A DNA stretch of 64,000 bases, from assembly GCA_002189035.1 (NCBI GenBank), contig CM007989.1:7235501-7299500 (forward strand). Direction: 5' to 3'. The notes beneath the pieces were generated by a model. The model searched no databases and was not told where the DNA came from. It was given only the letters and a program-made list of their open reading frames with translations. Below are positions 16,615-28,845 of this stretch, in pieces. The position numbers and the translations under genes were made by a program. The stretch comes from Utricularia gibba (taxonomy: Eukaryota > Streptophyta > Magnoliopsida > Lamiales > Lentibulariaceae). Each line of letters begins with the position of its first letter. Within the stretch, counting starts at the first letter, position 1.

Positions 16615-16695
16615 TCAAAATCTCCAAAAACCTAACAATTTCGAATCACTCGATGACTTAAATTCTGCTGTCAACCCAACGTACACAAAAGGCAT
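16615..16695 (-). other. Upstream ORF in the bZIP 5' leader
   Basis: After the probable 5' UTR intron is removed (donor GTAAGT at 17199-17194, acceptor AG just before 16695), the first ATG opens a 26-codon frame beginning MPFVYVGLTAEF. It terminates at 16615, leaving only three bases before the bZIP ATG at 16611. If unspliced, the same frame extends to 64 codons from 16809. Such spacing would force reinitiation or leaky scanning. Function is inferred only. Confidence 0.45.
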
Positions 16696-18441
16696 CTGCA
16701 TTGCAACATGAAACACAGCAAGAAACATCAACGGAAAATCAACACAAATGGAAAAGTTATAAAACGAACAGCCACGCAAAGTAGGAAGAGCCCCAATTTC
16801 TATTTCCACTAGATTAACCAGTACAACAGCGTCATATACAAAAAGTTGCGATTCAAAACCCTACGAAAAACGCCAAGGAATTAAAGAAATCAACAGTAGA
16901 TCAAATAGCAACAAAGAAACAAATACAGAAATCCAGAAAAAAAATCACGACACTCAACGAGACAGACTCCATCGAACACCAAATAAGAGAAGAAAGCGGT
17001 AGTGCACGAAACTTGAGAAGCATATGACACCACGTTCAACGTCCATCTACCGACCACGTCTCGGATTTCAGATCTCCGATGAGAATTAACTAAGATCAGA
17101 TTACTCAACTTCACCAAACAGTAAGACAGCTCCACGAACAATTACAAAAAGAAAAGAGGAAAGAAATGACATCGCAGAATCCATAAAAAAGGCACTTACA
17201 GAGCATAAGTTGGCGAATGAACTGCGAATCGGATTTCAGATCTCGGAATAGAATCGGATGGATGGAGACCTGACACAACAGTCACAGAATCCGAATGGCG
17301 ATCCACACAAGAAACGGAGAGGAAGCCGGAAGAGGAGAAGAACACCGCAGCAGCAGGAGCAGCAGCAGCGGCAACAAACCCCAGAGCGAGTGATGGAGAT
17401 TTGATTTGATGTGCACACGCAACAATTACAATAAGGAGCCGAAAAATGAAATGAATGGATTGAAGTAGCCATCCGATGATTATATTAATTAATATTTAAT
17501 AATAGCCATCCCCCACTCCATTTATGCGCCTAATTTGACATTACAATAATAATAATTATTATTATTAAATCTCTCAATTCTAAATTATTATTTCGCACTG
17601 TTTTAATAATAATTAAAACGAATATACATTGGCTAAAAAAAACTCCACAAAAAAACAATCAAATCCGAAGCATCGTACCACCGCACATGCTACAACCCTA
17701 CAACTCGACGCAGCTACCTGCAACGCTAACCGCCAAATTGCCTGCCGGAGAACGCAACCGCCGTTGCGTCTTCTGCGAAACGCAAAGCTCTCAGCATCAT
17801 CGCAACTGCTGAACACAGAGAGAATCAGGAGGAGGAGCAAGTGAAGCACGCCGATCAAATGCATTGGAAACTGGAAGCTAGAATTGGGTGATGGAATGGG
17901 GAGAGGGCAATCGGAAGTAGGGTATAAAAATGGGTAAAGAAACCTGCTTTTTTATAACGAGTCAACACCTGTACTGCTGATCATTACGAGGCACGATACG
18001 GAGATGAAAGCAACAGTCTCTAGCAGAAATGGCCACCCAGACAAGGAGCAAGGATGAGTTGGAGAACGGGAAAAAAGAAGAAATTTTGGAAATGCCAGTA
18101 ACTGGCTGCATGGATCAGCTCTCTATACATTCCTGATTTCAACACTATCAAAATGCCATCACTTTCTTGCTCAATGGATGACTCTAATTACTCATGAGGT
18201 GGATGGTCTAGAAAACAATAAAGGTATTCACACAGTTTAAATGTCCTAACCGGAAGGAGAAGAGGAAAGGATCATCACGTTGGCAAATAGTTGAACGCAA
18301 ATGAGAGTATTTTTGATGGGTGGTTTTGGAAAGAATGAAGAGTGCTGTATCCACACATCCCCTCCACGAAGCATGCATGTCTATGTAAGGAAAAAATTCA
18401 CAGAAGGAAGAAGCAGGAATTACCTAGATCATACTCCATGA
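16696..18441. other. bZIP 5' UTR intron and promoter, then spacer to FPA
   Basis: 16696-17199 looks like a 5' UTR intron of the bZIP gene. 17200-17480 is probably its leader and includes a CAG/GCA-rich stretch near 17345-17375. 17490-17630 is AT-rich with a short self-complementary ATAATAAT/ATTATTAT run. 17640-18440 should hold the bZIP promoter and the FPA 3' UTR. The open frames here are unremarkable. Confidence 0.5.
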
Positions 18442-21400
18442 TCAGCTGCTTGCACCCTGGCCTGGTTGATTACTAGAAGGTTGCTGTATTTTGGATAGGA
18501 GATTAGCAGCAAGCAGAAGTGTCGACTTGTAACGTTCATTTTTATCTGCTTCAGATTCAGCACCCTCCTGTGCCACAAGTGGAGAGGTCTGGTTTGATTT
18601 TGTAATGTTTTCAGAGTACAGCGGGGTATACTGCTGTGGCAATGAAATGCCTCCACTAACAGGAGCTTGATTTGACAATCCCATAGGATACGCAGGCTGT
18701 TGAGTATAGGATGAGTTATACAATATTTGAGCATCCGTTCGATCATCTTGAGCTGCAGGGACAGAACCAATATGTAATGGATTTGAAGCTGGCTGAGAAA
18801 TAGACGATGCTACGCTATGCGTCAAGGCCGTGGAGCGCTCATCAATTTGGTTATATGAATACATAGGCATGTTGAGCTGGTTGGCAGAACTTGAAACCGC
18901 AGGAGCCTGGGCAACTTGCAGATGTTGAAACTGCGAGCCAAACTGCTGTTCATGATGCCAATGGCCTGTATTAGGCTCAACTCCAGAGGCAGCATTTGGT
19001 GTTGCAACAGGCACTGAGGAATTATGCTGCAAACTGGAAGTGTTTTTAACTGGCAGCAAGGAAGATAATGTGGCAATGAGCTCAGGCGTCAGTGATATGC
19101 CAACTTGGGATCCTGCTGTAGTTGTGGAGACTGGTTGTGCAGGTAACAATCCAGAGACAGGAAGAGGAGCCCTTGGAGGGACTGTGGCCTCCTCTACCGG
19201 AGCCTGAATAGAATTGAAGGATACAGGCCTTTCTTCAGAAGGAAAATTGGCATAACCCCTTTGCAGCTTTGTCATGTTACGTGGATCAGACTGTGAAAGA
19301 CGGAAAGGTTGCGGGTTTACGGACATAACATCAGGCACCGCCGGAGGGAACTTTAAAACAACCCCATACAGGCGTTCAGGGCCAGAAACCTTGAGCACCT
19401 TCGACAGAAAAGTAGATGGAGGTACCAAGAAAAGTGTGGTGCCATCATCAAACTTAGCAACTCCAGCCCGATCATTTGAGCCAAGATATCTCAGGAACTC
19501 TGTATATGAGGCGAAGTCGTCCTCACTGTCAGGCAGGAAGAAAACAACGTCGAATCCTATTGCATCCTCATAATGCTTGGCGAGTAGATCCAAACCAGTT
19601 CGTGCAGAGCAGTTAACCATCTTTGGACTGAAATACAAAAGAGGTTCATAGGTCATACGAGCATACACAATAAAATATTGAGGCGGGACAGGTTAAAGGA
19701 AGCTTTTTCTGTGGGGGCAGATACCATCTGCTATAAAAGAAAATCGTGTGGTGTGCCGGGGCTTGGGGAAGAGTTGAGAAAACTGCATAACCATGTGATA
19801 AGCCCAACTACGGATAACTAGACATCTTCTCTGACAAGTTTTGCTTGCCAGAAAGGGAAAAAAAAGAGTAAATAAAGTATAAAGACAGCAGCTGTAGTAC
19901 TTACATATCAGAATCCAGCCCTTCTCCAATGGCAACACATCTAGCATGGCAAACAGGTGTACCACCCTTCGCAATTAGACCACGCCATATGCAATCACCA
20001 TCAGAGTGGCGTCTTCTAGGTGCAACCATAGAACTTAGAGATTCGATATTATTTGGTGGATAAGAGCCATATTCCCCATCCACAGCTCCAGGAGAGGCAG
20101 CTTCAACCCTAACCCTTTTAGGATCCCTGCTGAGCAGGTTAGCCTCATGGACATCCCATAACCAGATGCAGGTCTTTTTGACACGTTAAACCCGAGTTTT
20201 GCAGAGCCAGCTATTCCATTAGTGGGAGAAGCTCTCCAGTTTGCTTCCCCCATTAGCAACTGGGGCCCACCGTTTTGCAATTTATGAGCAGCTGCTAAAT
20301 CGAGAAATTCCTGACCATGAAGGGGAGGTTTAAAGGCCCCTGGGACATCAAAGTTGACTGCACATACACATCAGGCTCATGGATCCCAAGGGGTAGAAGA
20401 CCAGGGTTGTTTCCCTGGGGAATAATTCGATTGAGAGCAAAAAGATCAACCTGGCCTGGTTGAATTGGATATTCACTAATTGGACCCCTTGCAAAAGGCT
20501 GCTCAGGAGCAAAAAAATCAATTGAAATCTGAGGATCACTAAAGGGCTTTTTTGCTTGCAAGCCTTCTTTTGCACGCCTGGCTTCCTCAGCGCTTCTGAA
20601 CTCAACAAGCGCACAATTTCTGTCACTAAATATTCTTATATTCTCAATTTCCCCAAACAAAATCATAGCATTGTGAAGCATATCTTCTGTAAAGACAACA
20701 GATGGAGGATGCTGGATCAACAACACATTGCTAACAGATAAATATCCTTGTTGTGGCCCGACAGGGAGTAATGGCAGCTGAGGACAAGGAAGATTATGAA
20801 CATATGAGCAAGAACTTATCATAGAAAATTTGAAACGTTATAAACCATCATAAAAAACTCATTATCTTACTTTGATGAAAGGATTACTCTCCGCACACTA
20901 GATATGAAATAGTTTAGCCAAGAAATGAAATGAGCCAAACAAAAATTAGAGCACATTAATCAGAAACCACCATTATTTAACCCAAGCTTATAAACCGCTG
21001 TATGCATGAATGGCACACTTAGCTCAATTGTGGTTATAGCTTCAGAATAACTACACTTACTCTTTTAGCAGATTGAGATCTAAGATAATCGACACGAAAC
21101 TGCGAGTTACCAAATCTCTTTCCATTCAAATTCTTTAGTGCCTCTATCGCATCTTCCAGTTGAACATAATCAACAAAAGCAGTGGTGCCATCTTTGAGGA
21201 ACCTAAATTCCTGGATTCTTCCGTGTTTTAGGAAAATTTTCTCCAACTCATCCCTTGGGTCTGAAGGGCTGATACCACTTACCCATAAACTTTTACATGG
21301 TTTAGTCTGCAAGTAAAACTTAAAGCATTTCAGGTTGGGAACAGTAAATGAAAGAAGAAGGCATTACTAAATTTGCAATGATCCTTCTCACTCAACAATT

Positions 21401-22798
21401 TTTTCAGTTTGAGGCATGCAAAAATAAGATGCCAATTGAAGTTGGCATACGAAGGTATGCCGAACGCCCAAAAAGAGTTGATCGAGCACAGATATCAAAA
21501 TTGTCATATAACATACACAAATTTTGGACGTGTTGAAGAGCTAATAGTCATCTTAATATGCCATATGCCTATCAATCTAACCAAGACATGCTGATGTACG
21601 AGCAAAATAACAGAGATAAAAATGATGATACGAACATGAAGATCCAAATCATTAAATAAGTGAAGCACAAATGGTTCTTGCATAACTCATGCACGGAAAC
21701 CTCAAATTGGAAATACTGATTACCAAAGCAAAATGTTCATGCTGCTGATTTAGAAAATACACACATTTTAATATAAAGCGCTTGTACTCATAAGTCATAA
21801 CGATAACCACATAAAACTGTCAATTATTGTTGAAGGGCGCCCATTCCTTGGTGGTATCAGTAACTCTGAAGATGTTAATCGCATCTAGAGTTTCCAGTCC
21901 ACACAAACTGACCCCAAAACATAAAACATATAAACTCGGGTTTGAAAAATAGCATGATCACCACAACCCATTTATCCACCTGTTTAACACCGCAGAATGA
22001 GAAAAGGAAAAAAGATTGGAAAGGTTTCGTGCTGTTTAACAAGCACCAACACCCGAATTCTACGCATCACGGAATGCAACTTGTCAATTCTTTCCACATC
22101 GTGAGGTAGGTTAACGTCAGCAATCTTATGGCAAAACTCAGGACCCTCAAATCGCGCATGATTAGGATCAAAAAAAATCGATCAGGACCCGATATCCCTG
22201 ACGTTACAGGCAACTGTCTATACGTCGATCCAAGAACGATTAGCTATTGCACGAAACTGATGTTTCAAGACGCACGAAAATAACCATAGGAGTCGCTTGA
22301 AATGGATTTCGGGGCTTCACTTTGGAGCTTTTGTTTCACTTTACTCTTGAGATCTATCGCATACAGAACCTAGAGACTTTCACACAAAAAAAAAGATGGG
22401 TTGGGAGAAAGACCATCGAAAATCCCGTTTCACGTCACAAGGGAAAAGAAACTCAGCAAATCATTCAAATTAAGCAAGAGCAAGAGAGTCGAAGGTAAGA
22501 AAAAGACAAAATGCATGAGAAAAAGGGAAGTTTCATAAACCGGTCTCGCAAATTCGATTTTCAAATGTTTCCCACGGAGTGCGAATCCCTGGAGCCCCTC
22601 CTTCGCAGATTTCGCATCCTCAACTTTGGTAAAGTACACGAATGCGTAGTTCCGCGACGCATGTGCGCTGACGCTTTCAACCTCGCCGTACTTCTCTAAC
22701 AGCGCTTTCAATTCCGCTTCACTCACTTCCGGCGACAGATTCCCAATCCATAAGTTTACAGAAGGCGGATTCCCTCCGACGATACCCTCCGCCGCCAT
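18442..22798 (-). CDS. FPA: Flowering-time RNA-binding protein FPA (frame broken by two 1-nt gaps)
   Basis: Nuclear spen-family protein of the autonomous flowering pathway that directs 3'-end choice of nascent RNAs. Four exons: 22798-22541, 21306-21061, 20777-19905, 19627-18442; about 854 aa once frame is allowed for. Three RRMs follow in order ([40 protein letters not shown]; then one around [20 protein letters not shown]), next a linker, the SPOC domain ([19 protein letters not shown] through [20 protein letters not shown] and LVPPSTFL), and a low-complexity tail ending in [13 protein letters not shown]. In exon 3 the frame slips twice: at the C4 run 20337-20340 and near 20155-20165. Each slip is cured by one missing base, and exon 3 is 873 nt where its splice phases require 875. 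Either two sequencing deletions or a recent null allele. Intron 1 is unusually long (1.2 kb). Confidence 0.9.
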
Positions 22799-23516
22799 AG
22801 AAGACGAGATTTCCTATCCGCAAGCAGCACAAATTGGATGAATGCCGATCCCCCACGGAAACACCAATTAGGGCGGACAAATTCCGGGTACCGCTGTATA
22901 AATATATTCAATTCCACTGTCGTAACGGGTCGGGTTTAACATCCGCACCGAACTCGTGAAAGTACTACAAAACAATGCCCGCACTCCTCCCATATCCAAA
23001 TTTCAAAATGAAAAAATTAGCAGTGCAAGGGGAATACTATTTGCATTTGAATGAAAGTTCAAATGATTTAACACTTCATGGGTGAAATAAAATATAGATT
23101 ATTAAAATAATTTAATTTAAATTTATATAATATTAATAATTAAGTATAATTAATCATTCCATCATTCTTGAAGCATGGGATGACGATGAGGAGGTTCTAA
23201 GACAGTTCGGCATGAACGTGGCATGGGAGCCGTGGATAGGAATGAGCAGACTCTGCGAAGGCTATAAAAGGCCTTCTCTGCCTTGGGGAAGGCCGAGTCA
23301 CTAAGTTTTGTTCACTTGCAGATTCATGGCTGCTGCTTAAGCCTTAAGGTGTGGATATCTATGGAATGTATGGCTCCGCATGCAGTTTTTGCCTTCTGTG
23401 TCAACTAACTGGCGGTGGAGTCCGGTCGCAAAATCTTCTTGATTTCCTGTACATGATCGGGGCGTCTCTCCAGTATATGTACATAGAAGAAGAAAACCTT
23501 TCAAGGCCCCGGTGGG
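22799..23516. other. FPA promoter and SIG1 3' region
   Basis: 22800-22900 is the FPA leader. 23040-23160 is AT-rich. The rest probably includes the SIG1 3' UTR. No gene recognised. Confidence 0.5.
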
Positions 23517-25644
23517 TCAATGTTTCACCAACATTGCATCTGATCTTCTCTTCCTGGCAGCATGCTTTAGTTTCTCCATGGCAACGAGCCCAACTTGCCT
23601 GACCCTCTCCCTTGATAAACCCATCCTAAAAACACAGATAGAGAATTGACTCTAGTGAATTTTGTGCTTGTTTAAGGTGTGCGGTGCCTACCGTCTGCTG
23701 ATATCTTCCCATGTGAGGCATTCATGGTCAATGCCATAGTACAGACGGATGATCTCCCTTTCCCGCTCTCTTAGTGTGGACGTGATGAGTTTATCCACTT
23801 CATCCTGTAAAAGGAAAAAGCAGAAAACATCAATAAGTGGATACACCAAACACGCCATGGGAAGACTGATAATTTGCTTATATTTAAATACCTTGAGTGC
23901 CCAGTTATCAAATCCGTGCCAAGGATTGTTGTTCATTTGGGTATCCGCAATATACTGACAACATGAAAGGAGATAGGATTAGAGGTGGCTTATTGAAGGG
24001 GTAGGTCATTCGAGTACTAGTACTCCTTTATTCACTCACACTGTGATGAGTTTCTCCTGGAAGGCCATTCTGCGAGGGAACGCTTCCGGTCGAGAGAGAA
24101 AACTTTGTTGATCGCCTGAAGACATGGCAGTCACAGATTAGGTATCTGTGTCTAAAATATGACCGATTTTGATCCATCTCCTACATGAATCTTAAAATAT
24201 AATTACCTCTGTTGCATTCCTGATCTTCTTTTCTGTCATTTTTAGGCATTCTGCAATTTTCTGAAGTATCATATGGGTTAGACCCTATAAATTACAAAGG
24301 TCTACATAGCATGAAATGAAGAAAAGGAAGCCAAGCTTTACCGGAATGGTCGGAGATATTCCTTTTTCTGCTAGTCTCGCTTTTGCACTTCTAATCAAAC
24401 TTAGTCTCTCGTGCACATGAGTCGGTAACCTTAAGGTTTTAGAATTCTCCATCAAAGATCTTGAAACACCCTGGAAGGCAGTTACCTCAGTCATCATTTA
24501 CACAGAAAGGAAGAGAGCTTGTATTCAAGGCTGTGCATTTTTTATGATCTGATCTCTCACCTGGCGAATCCACCAATAAACATATGTTGATATCTTGAAG
24601 CCCTTCGAGGAATCAAACTTCTCAATTCCTCGGAGTAACCCAATCAAACCACCCTGCAGAATTGTCAACGATCAATCTCTCATTGTTATCGGAACCGGAG
24701 TATCAACTCGTTACCTGAACCAGATCTGCCATTTCAACGCCCATATGATCATATTTCTGGGCTATTGACATTACTAAACGAACATTGCTCCTAGCAAGCT
24801 TCTCTATCGCCAGCGTACTCTCGGTCAGTTTCGTGTATAAATCAGCTCTGCTGATTCTCAACGAACAAGCTAGCTGTTCGTCTGAAGGATCACATCCGAG
24901 TCTCTCCTTCAGCCTGTAAATTTACATCTTTAGTATAAGCAAAGTGCCAGAGCCGATACCATTGAAGCAAAGCCCGTGACTTTTCCCATACCTAGACCTG
25001 TGTTTTTCAATCATGAGCCCCGTCTTTATAGTGTGAGAAAGATGAACGACTTGAGAATGAGTGAGTAGCTGTTCACTCACGACCCCCTTCATGTATCCTC
25101 CTCGCGGACGATTGTAAAGCAAGCCTGGATTTATGCCCAATCTCCCTTGTTTTCTCACCTTTACTTGGGAACTTGGAATGCTTCTGCCCACTTGCCGTTT
25201 CATCGAATCCAATCTCCGCCGACGGGCCGACGTTCTGGAGCCGGTGACTACTGCTTTAGACTGATCCACCTCATTAGTGGTGTTCCATCTCGTCTCCATA
25301 GACAGATTCCACTGCTTCTCGAGCAAAGATTTCTGCAAAAGAAGTATAGAATCTACGGAACAGTCCGATTCTGATTCAGCTGTAAATTGATCCATCCACG
25401 ATTCCGATGTACACGTCTTAGTCGGACTAGCTTCCACATGTTCTCGCAAAGCCGTAGCCAACTGCGGTCGTCGCCGCCTCCTTCCTCGATTCGCTCCTAC
25501 CTCCGACGATTTGGAGCAGACGGAATGGAAGGCCGGCGGATCAACCGAGGAAACAAATTTATCCACTGAATCGGAGTAGAATAAAACGGAACCGAAGAAG
25601 AGGCGCTTGCTGGTACTCAGGCCGAGCACGGCGGTGGCAGCCAT
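23517..25644 (-). CDS. SIGA: Plastid RNA polymerase sigma factor SIG1/SIGA (exon 6 lacks two bases)
   Basis: Nucleus-encoded sigma-70 factor that gives the plastid-encoded RNA polymerase promoter specificity for photosynthesis genes. Nine exons: 25644-24992, 24913-24715, 24653-24561, 24470-24342, 24260-24207, 24115-24040, 23954-23892, 23804-23692, 23625-23517; 496 aa with two bases restored. The N-terminus MAATAVLGLSTSKRLFFG resembles SIG1 transit peptides. Region 2 includes NVRLVMSIAQKYDHMGVEMA and ISTYVYWWIRQ. Region 4.2 ends WEDISRRMGLSRERVRQVGL. In exon 6 the frame fails between SLDR and NGLPGETHHS; one base missing at the CC 24086-24087 and one at the GGG 24076-24078 restores it. The exon is 76 nt where the phases demand 78. 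An in-frame ATG at 25698 is an alternative start, but 25644 fits the family better. Confidence 0.9.
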
Positions 25645-26156
25645 GATCATGAGCTCGGAAACAACACTCGAAATGCCGCGAATTGGTTGCAGGGACAAGC
25701 GTTTGAAACCATTGATGAAGTCTGGAAGATCTCCAAATGATCCTGAATGATCCTCGTGGCGCGGGGATTATCGATAACCATTGGACGGTGTAGATATCGT
25801 GATGGGCCCCGGCTATCCAACTCCACACGATATGCCACCTCGGAATTTTATCAAAAAAAAAAATCAATAGAAATTATTTTGAAGCTGTCGTCCAGTGGAC
25901 GTGAACGCACGGAATAAACCCCCGGACGAAGCCATAGCCTCTTCATCTCCAAGCCCCATATTGCCGAAGCAAGTACAAGAATCGAATACAAGAGCTTGCA
26001 CAAGAGAATGGAGAGAAAGGAGCATCCGTACGAAGCACAAGAATCTGACTATGGAACACAGGGGGGCAGTCTGGAAGCTTCCACAGTAGTCTAGAAATCC
26101 TTTGTACAGAGAAGGAACATTCACATGAAAGCAGCCACTCCAATTATACTGCATAC
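25645..26156. other. SIG1 leader/promoter and MAEA 3' region
   Basis: No supported gene. Small open frames on both strands near 25865-26154 lack similarity. Confidence 0.5.
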
Positions 26157-28591
26157 TTAGGAGATGAATGCTTTCACCAAATCAGAGTAGTTGCAAATGA
26201 AACCAGTTCTTGGGCATGTAATCGTTCCGTTATTTTGTTTCGACATTTCGTCGAGTGCCTGCAGATTAAAAAGAGTGAGGATTACTAAGAAGCTGGATTT
26301 TGAACCAGTGGCGTGGGAGGCTGTGGTACCTTGGTGCTATACACGTAGCCATTTGGCAGAACAAGAGGGGGTTCTCGGTGTCCATCACTTGCTTGCTGAT
26401 GTAGCAGACGAGCTTGGAGTGATGCTGCTTTGAATAAGGAAGTGGTGCAGCTAGTTGCCGGAAGCCCTCCTGCGATAGAGGATCCTCTTTTGTGCATTCT
26501 CCTTCATAACAGAAGCTAAGTTATGTCAAGGGAAAACTGGGAGGGTAAGGATGTATGCTGTAAAAATTGCTGAGAGGAGAGCATCCGGTGACTCTCTAAA
26601 CACACAAGATGATGAACAGAGTTATCAATGCTAGCACTACGTGAAGTTAAGGATACGGTGTTTTTAGTGCCGATAAGCCTGCTTGCAGAAAAATATTCAA
26701 CAATGGCTCAACAGTCATCCCATACAATCTGCAGAACTCTTGCTTAAATTGGTCAACAACGAAATCCCATTGCTTCACATCAAACAAAACCTGCACGATA
26801 AATCACAATTGGGTTGCATATTTATAAAAGCTTTGTACCGTGAATAAAAGCTTAGAGAAACTTGATGGAATGAAAAGAAGATGACTTCAGACCTTGTAAG
26901 TTGGACATTCGGAGTTACTTCTAAAAGCAACTGTTGCAAAGACACGCTGAAATTCTTTCATGTGGGTAGCTGCCCAAGGTGCAAGATGCCTTCGAGCATA
27001 AAGTATAGCTCCCATGCTGTCTTCAGCTCTTACCAACTCAATGTATTCTTGCAATCTTAAATGGAACTCGAGTTTGCTCTGCACCAGTTTACAACATCAG
27101 CAAAGCTTGACAGTCGCTTAAAAAATTTAGCAATGAAATTCGTGGATCCATAATAATAAAGACAGGAAAAGTAGCCAGTTATTAACAGAGAGACTATGGT
27201 TCAAAGGTTTAAAAGATATGCAAACATGGCAGCGCATATCAACTTATCTAAAAAGGTTTTCAAATGCTTTCAGTGTAACTAAACAATAACATAAAACAAA
27301 CAGATATCTTCCATCACAAACAGATACAACGCACAAAGCATAAAAATGAAGCTGGAAAGGGTATAAAATGTATTTGCCTTGGACTTCTTTAATTTGGATT
27401 TATTATCGGCGCACCACAATAGAGCAGGGGCCAATTCCTTCTTTTGAAGAGCATCAATCACTTTTTTAGCTTCTTGAAACACTTCTATATCAACAAGATC
27501 CTGCCAAGACAAATGACATGAAATGTGGATCACAGCACGCACAAACAAGAACAAAATTTTTCCTGCCATAGCAAATGCAAAAATGAATTGAAGAAAGAGA
27601 AAACCTTTGACATAAAATGGACAGGAAAACACTTCGCAAGTTAGAATGATAGAGAAATCTTTTAATAACCTCAATGCCACTGCTCTCTGCGAGCTTGGAA
27701 GCAGAGTTATAATAAGACATCCTTAGCATGTAATCAACAAGTATCCTATTCAAGCGTTTGGTGTTCCACATGAACAAATTGTCAACTTCTGCAGATTCTA
27801 AGTGGGCCAGCCTCGTTCGACACTTTGTTGCTTGCAAATGCTCTACTCGATTCCCCGCTTCCAACTGAAACGAATAAACGCAAAGCTTAATCTTTCAAGA
27901 AAAATAACCCCTGAAAGCTTTGTATTTGAACTGATCCTATAAGTTAACAAGAGCAAAAATACAACCCTCCAAAGAAGAGGTATCTTCACTGAACAAATGA
28001 TGGGCATTCAAGAAGCCACCAAGGGTCAAATCATAAACTCTCGATGAAAAATTTACGTAGTGATAACATCTTTGACAATAAAAAGCCCAATCGGGCCAGT
28101 GACAAGAAAATTGTGTAGAATTCCATTCGAAATATACCACCGCAAATCCCTATCCCAGAACACTAAAAGAAACTGTCCATCATGACAAAAAATCGGAGGC
28201 AAGGCATGGATACCAAGGGAACGAACTAAATTTCCAATTCCGATAAGAATCATCAAGAAACATAAACATCGCCACAAACCTTTCTCTTGAGACCCTGCAG
28301 TCGGAAGACGAGGGAATTGAGCTTTTGAACAGCTTCATCGCGTGATATTTGCGAATTAGACACCTCTGAAACTCCAGAAATGATAGCGGACGCTTCCTTC
28401 TCGACCGTACGGTGATTTGCGCGGATGATCTTCTTGTAGTTCTCGAAGGGGACGCGAACCAGCTGGTGCTCTAATTTCAGGCACTCCGCTAGACTCCCCA
28501 ATTTAGAAGGAGTTGCCGTTGCCGCGGAGACCGCGGGCGCCGGCGGTTCGCCGTTCAGGTGTTCGGCGTCCATTTCCATTGGAGCCGACAT
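26157..28591 (-). CDS. MAEA/GID9-like LisH-CTLH-CRA E3 ligase subunit (one base missing in exon 6)
   Basis: Plant homologue of MAEA (yeast Gid9/Fyv10), a RING-like subunit of the CTLH/GID ubiquitin ligase. Seven exons: 28591-28280, 27864-27670, 27500-27378, 27078-26893, 26790-26657, 26515-26330, 26258-26157; about 412 aa. Visible parts: N-terminal coiled region, LisH (KRLNRILVDYMLRMSYYNSA), CTLH (DIEVFQEAKKVIDALQKKEL), CRA, and a degenerate C-terminal RING with CTKEDPLSQEGF, LVLPNGYVYSTK and GTITCPRTGFICNYSDLVKA. Intron 3 has a GC donor (AAG|GCAAAT at 27378/27377). In exon 6 the C5 run (plus-strand G run 26367-26371) is one base short. Exon 6 is 186 nt where 187 is needed. The rest of the gene is clean. 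Confidence 0.9.
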
Positions 28592-28845
28592 TTTTCACCT
28601 CTGCCTCGCTGGAACGAAAAAAACTGTTAGAGAAAATCGGCATCGACAATTTGTATTTATAGAATATAAAATCTTACTTAAAAAATATCTTAATTCCCAT
28701 CGTGCAAAAAGTAAAAATAAGAGGTAACTTTGGGGCTGAAATCATATTTTCTAAATATGATGGTTGAAATACAGTAAGCAGTCAAACTAGAGGATTTTCC
28801 CTTCTTTGTGTTCTAGTTCGTATGCGTATTTTTTTTTTTTTTTAG
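28592..28845. promoter_or_regulatory. Short divergent promoter, MAEA-like / DUF4504 gene
   Basis: Only 254 bp separate the two start codons, so both leaders and core promoters must share it. The DUF4504 side carries a T-rich tract (about 28829-28843) just before its ATG. Bidirectional activity is inferred from geometry. Confidence 0.55.

Noticed and set aside
17236-17472. Cys-rich 78-codon minus-strand frame that could be a small secreted peptide
   Set aside because: It overlaps the presumed bZIP leader and a GCA/CAG repeat that produces Cys codons in one frame, and it has no clear signal peptide.
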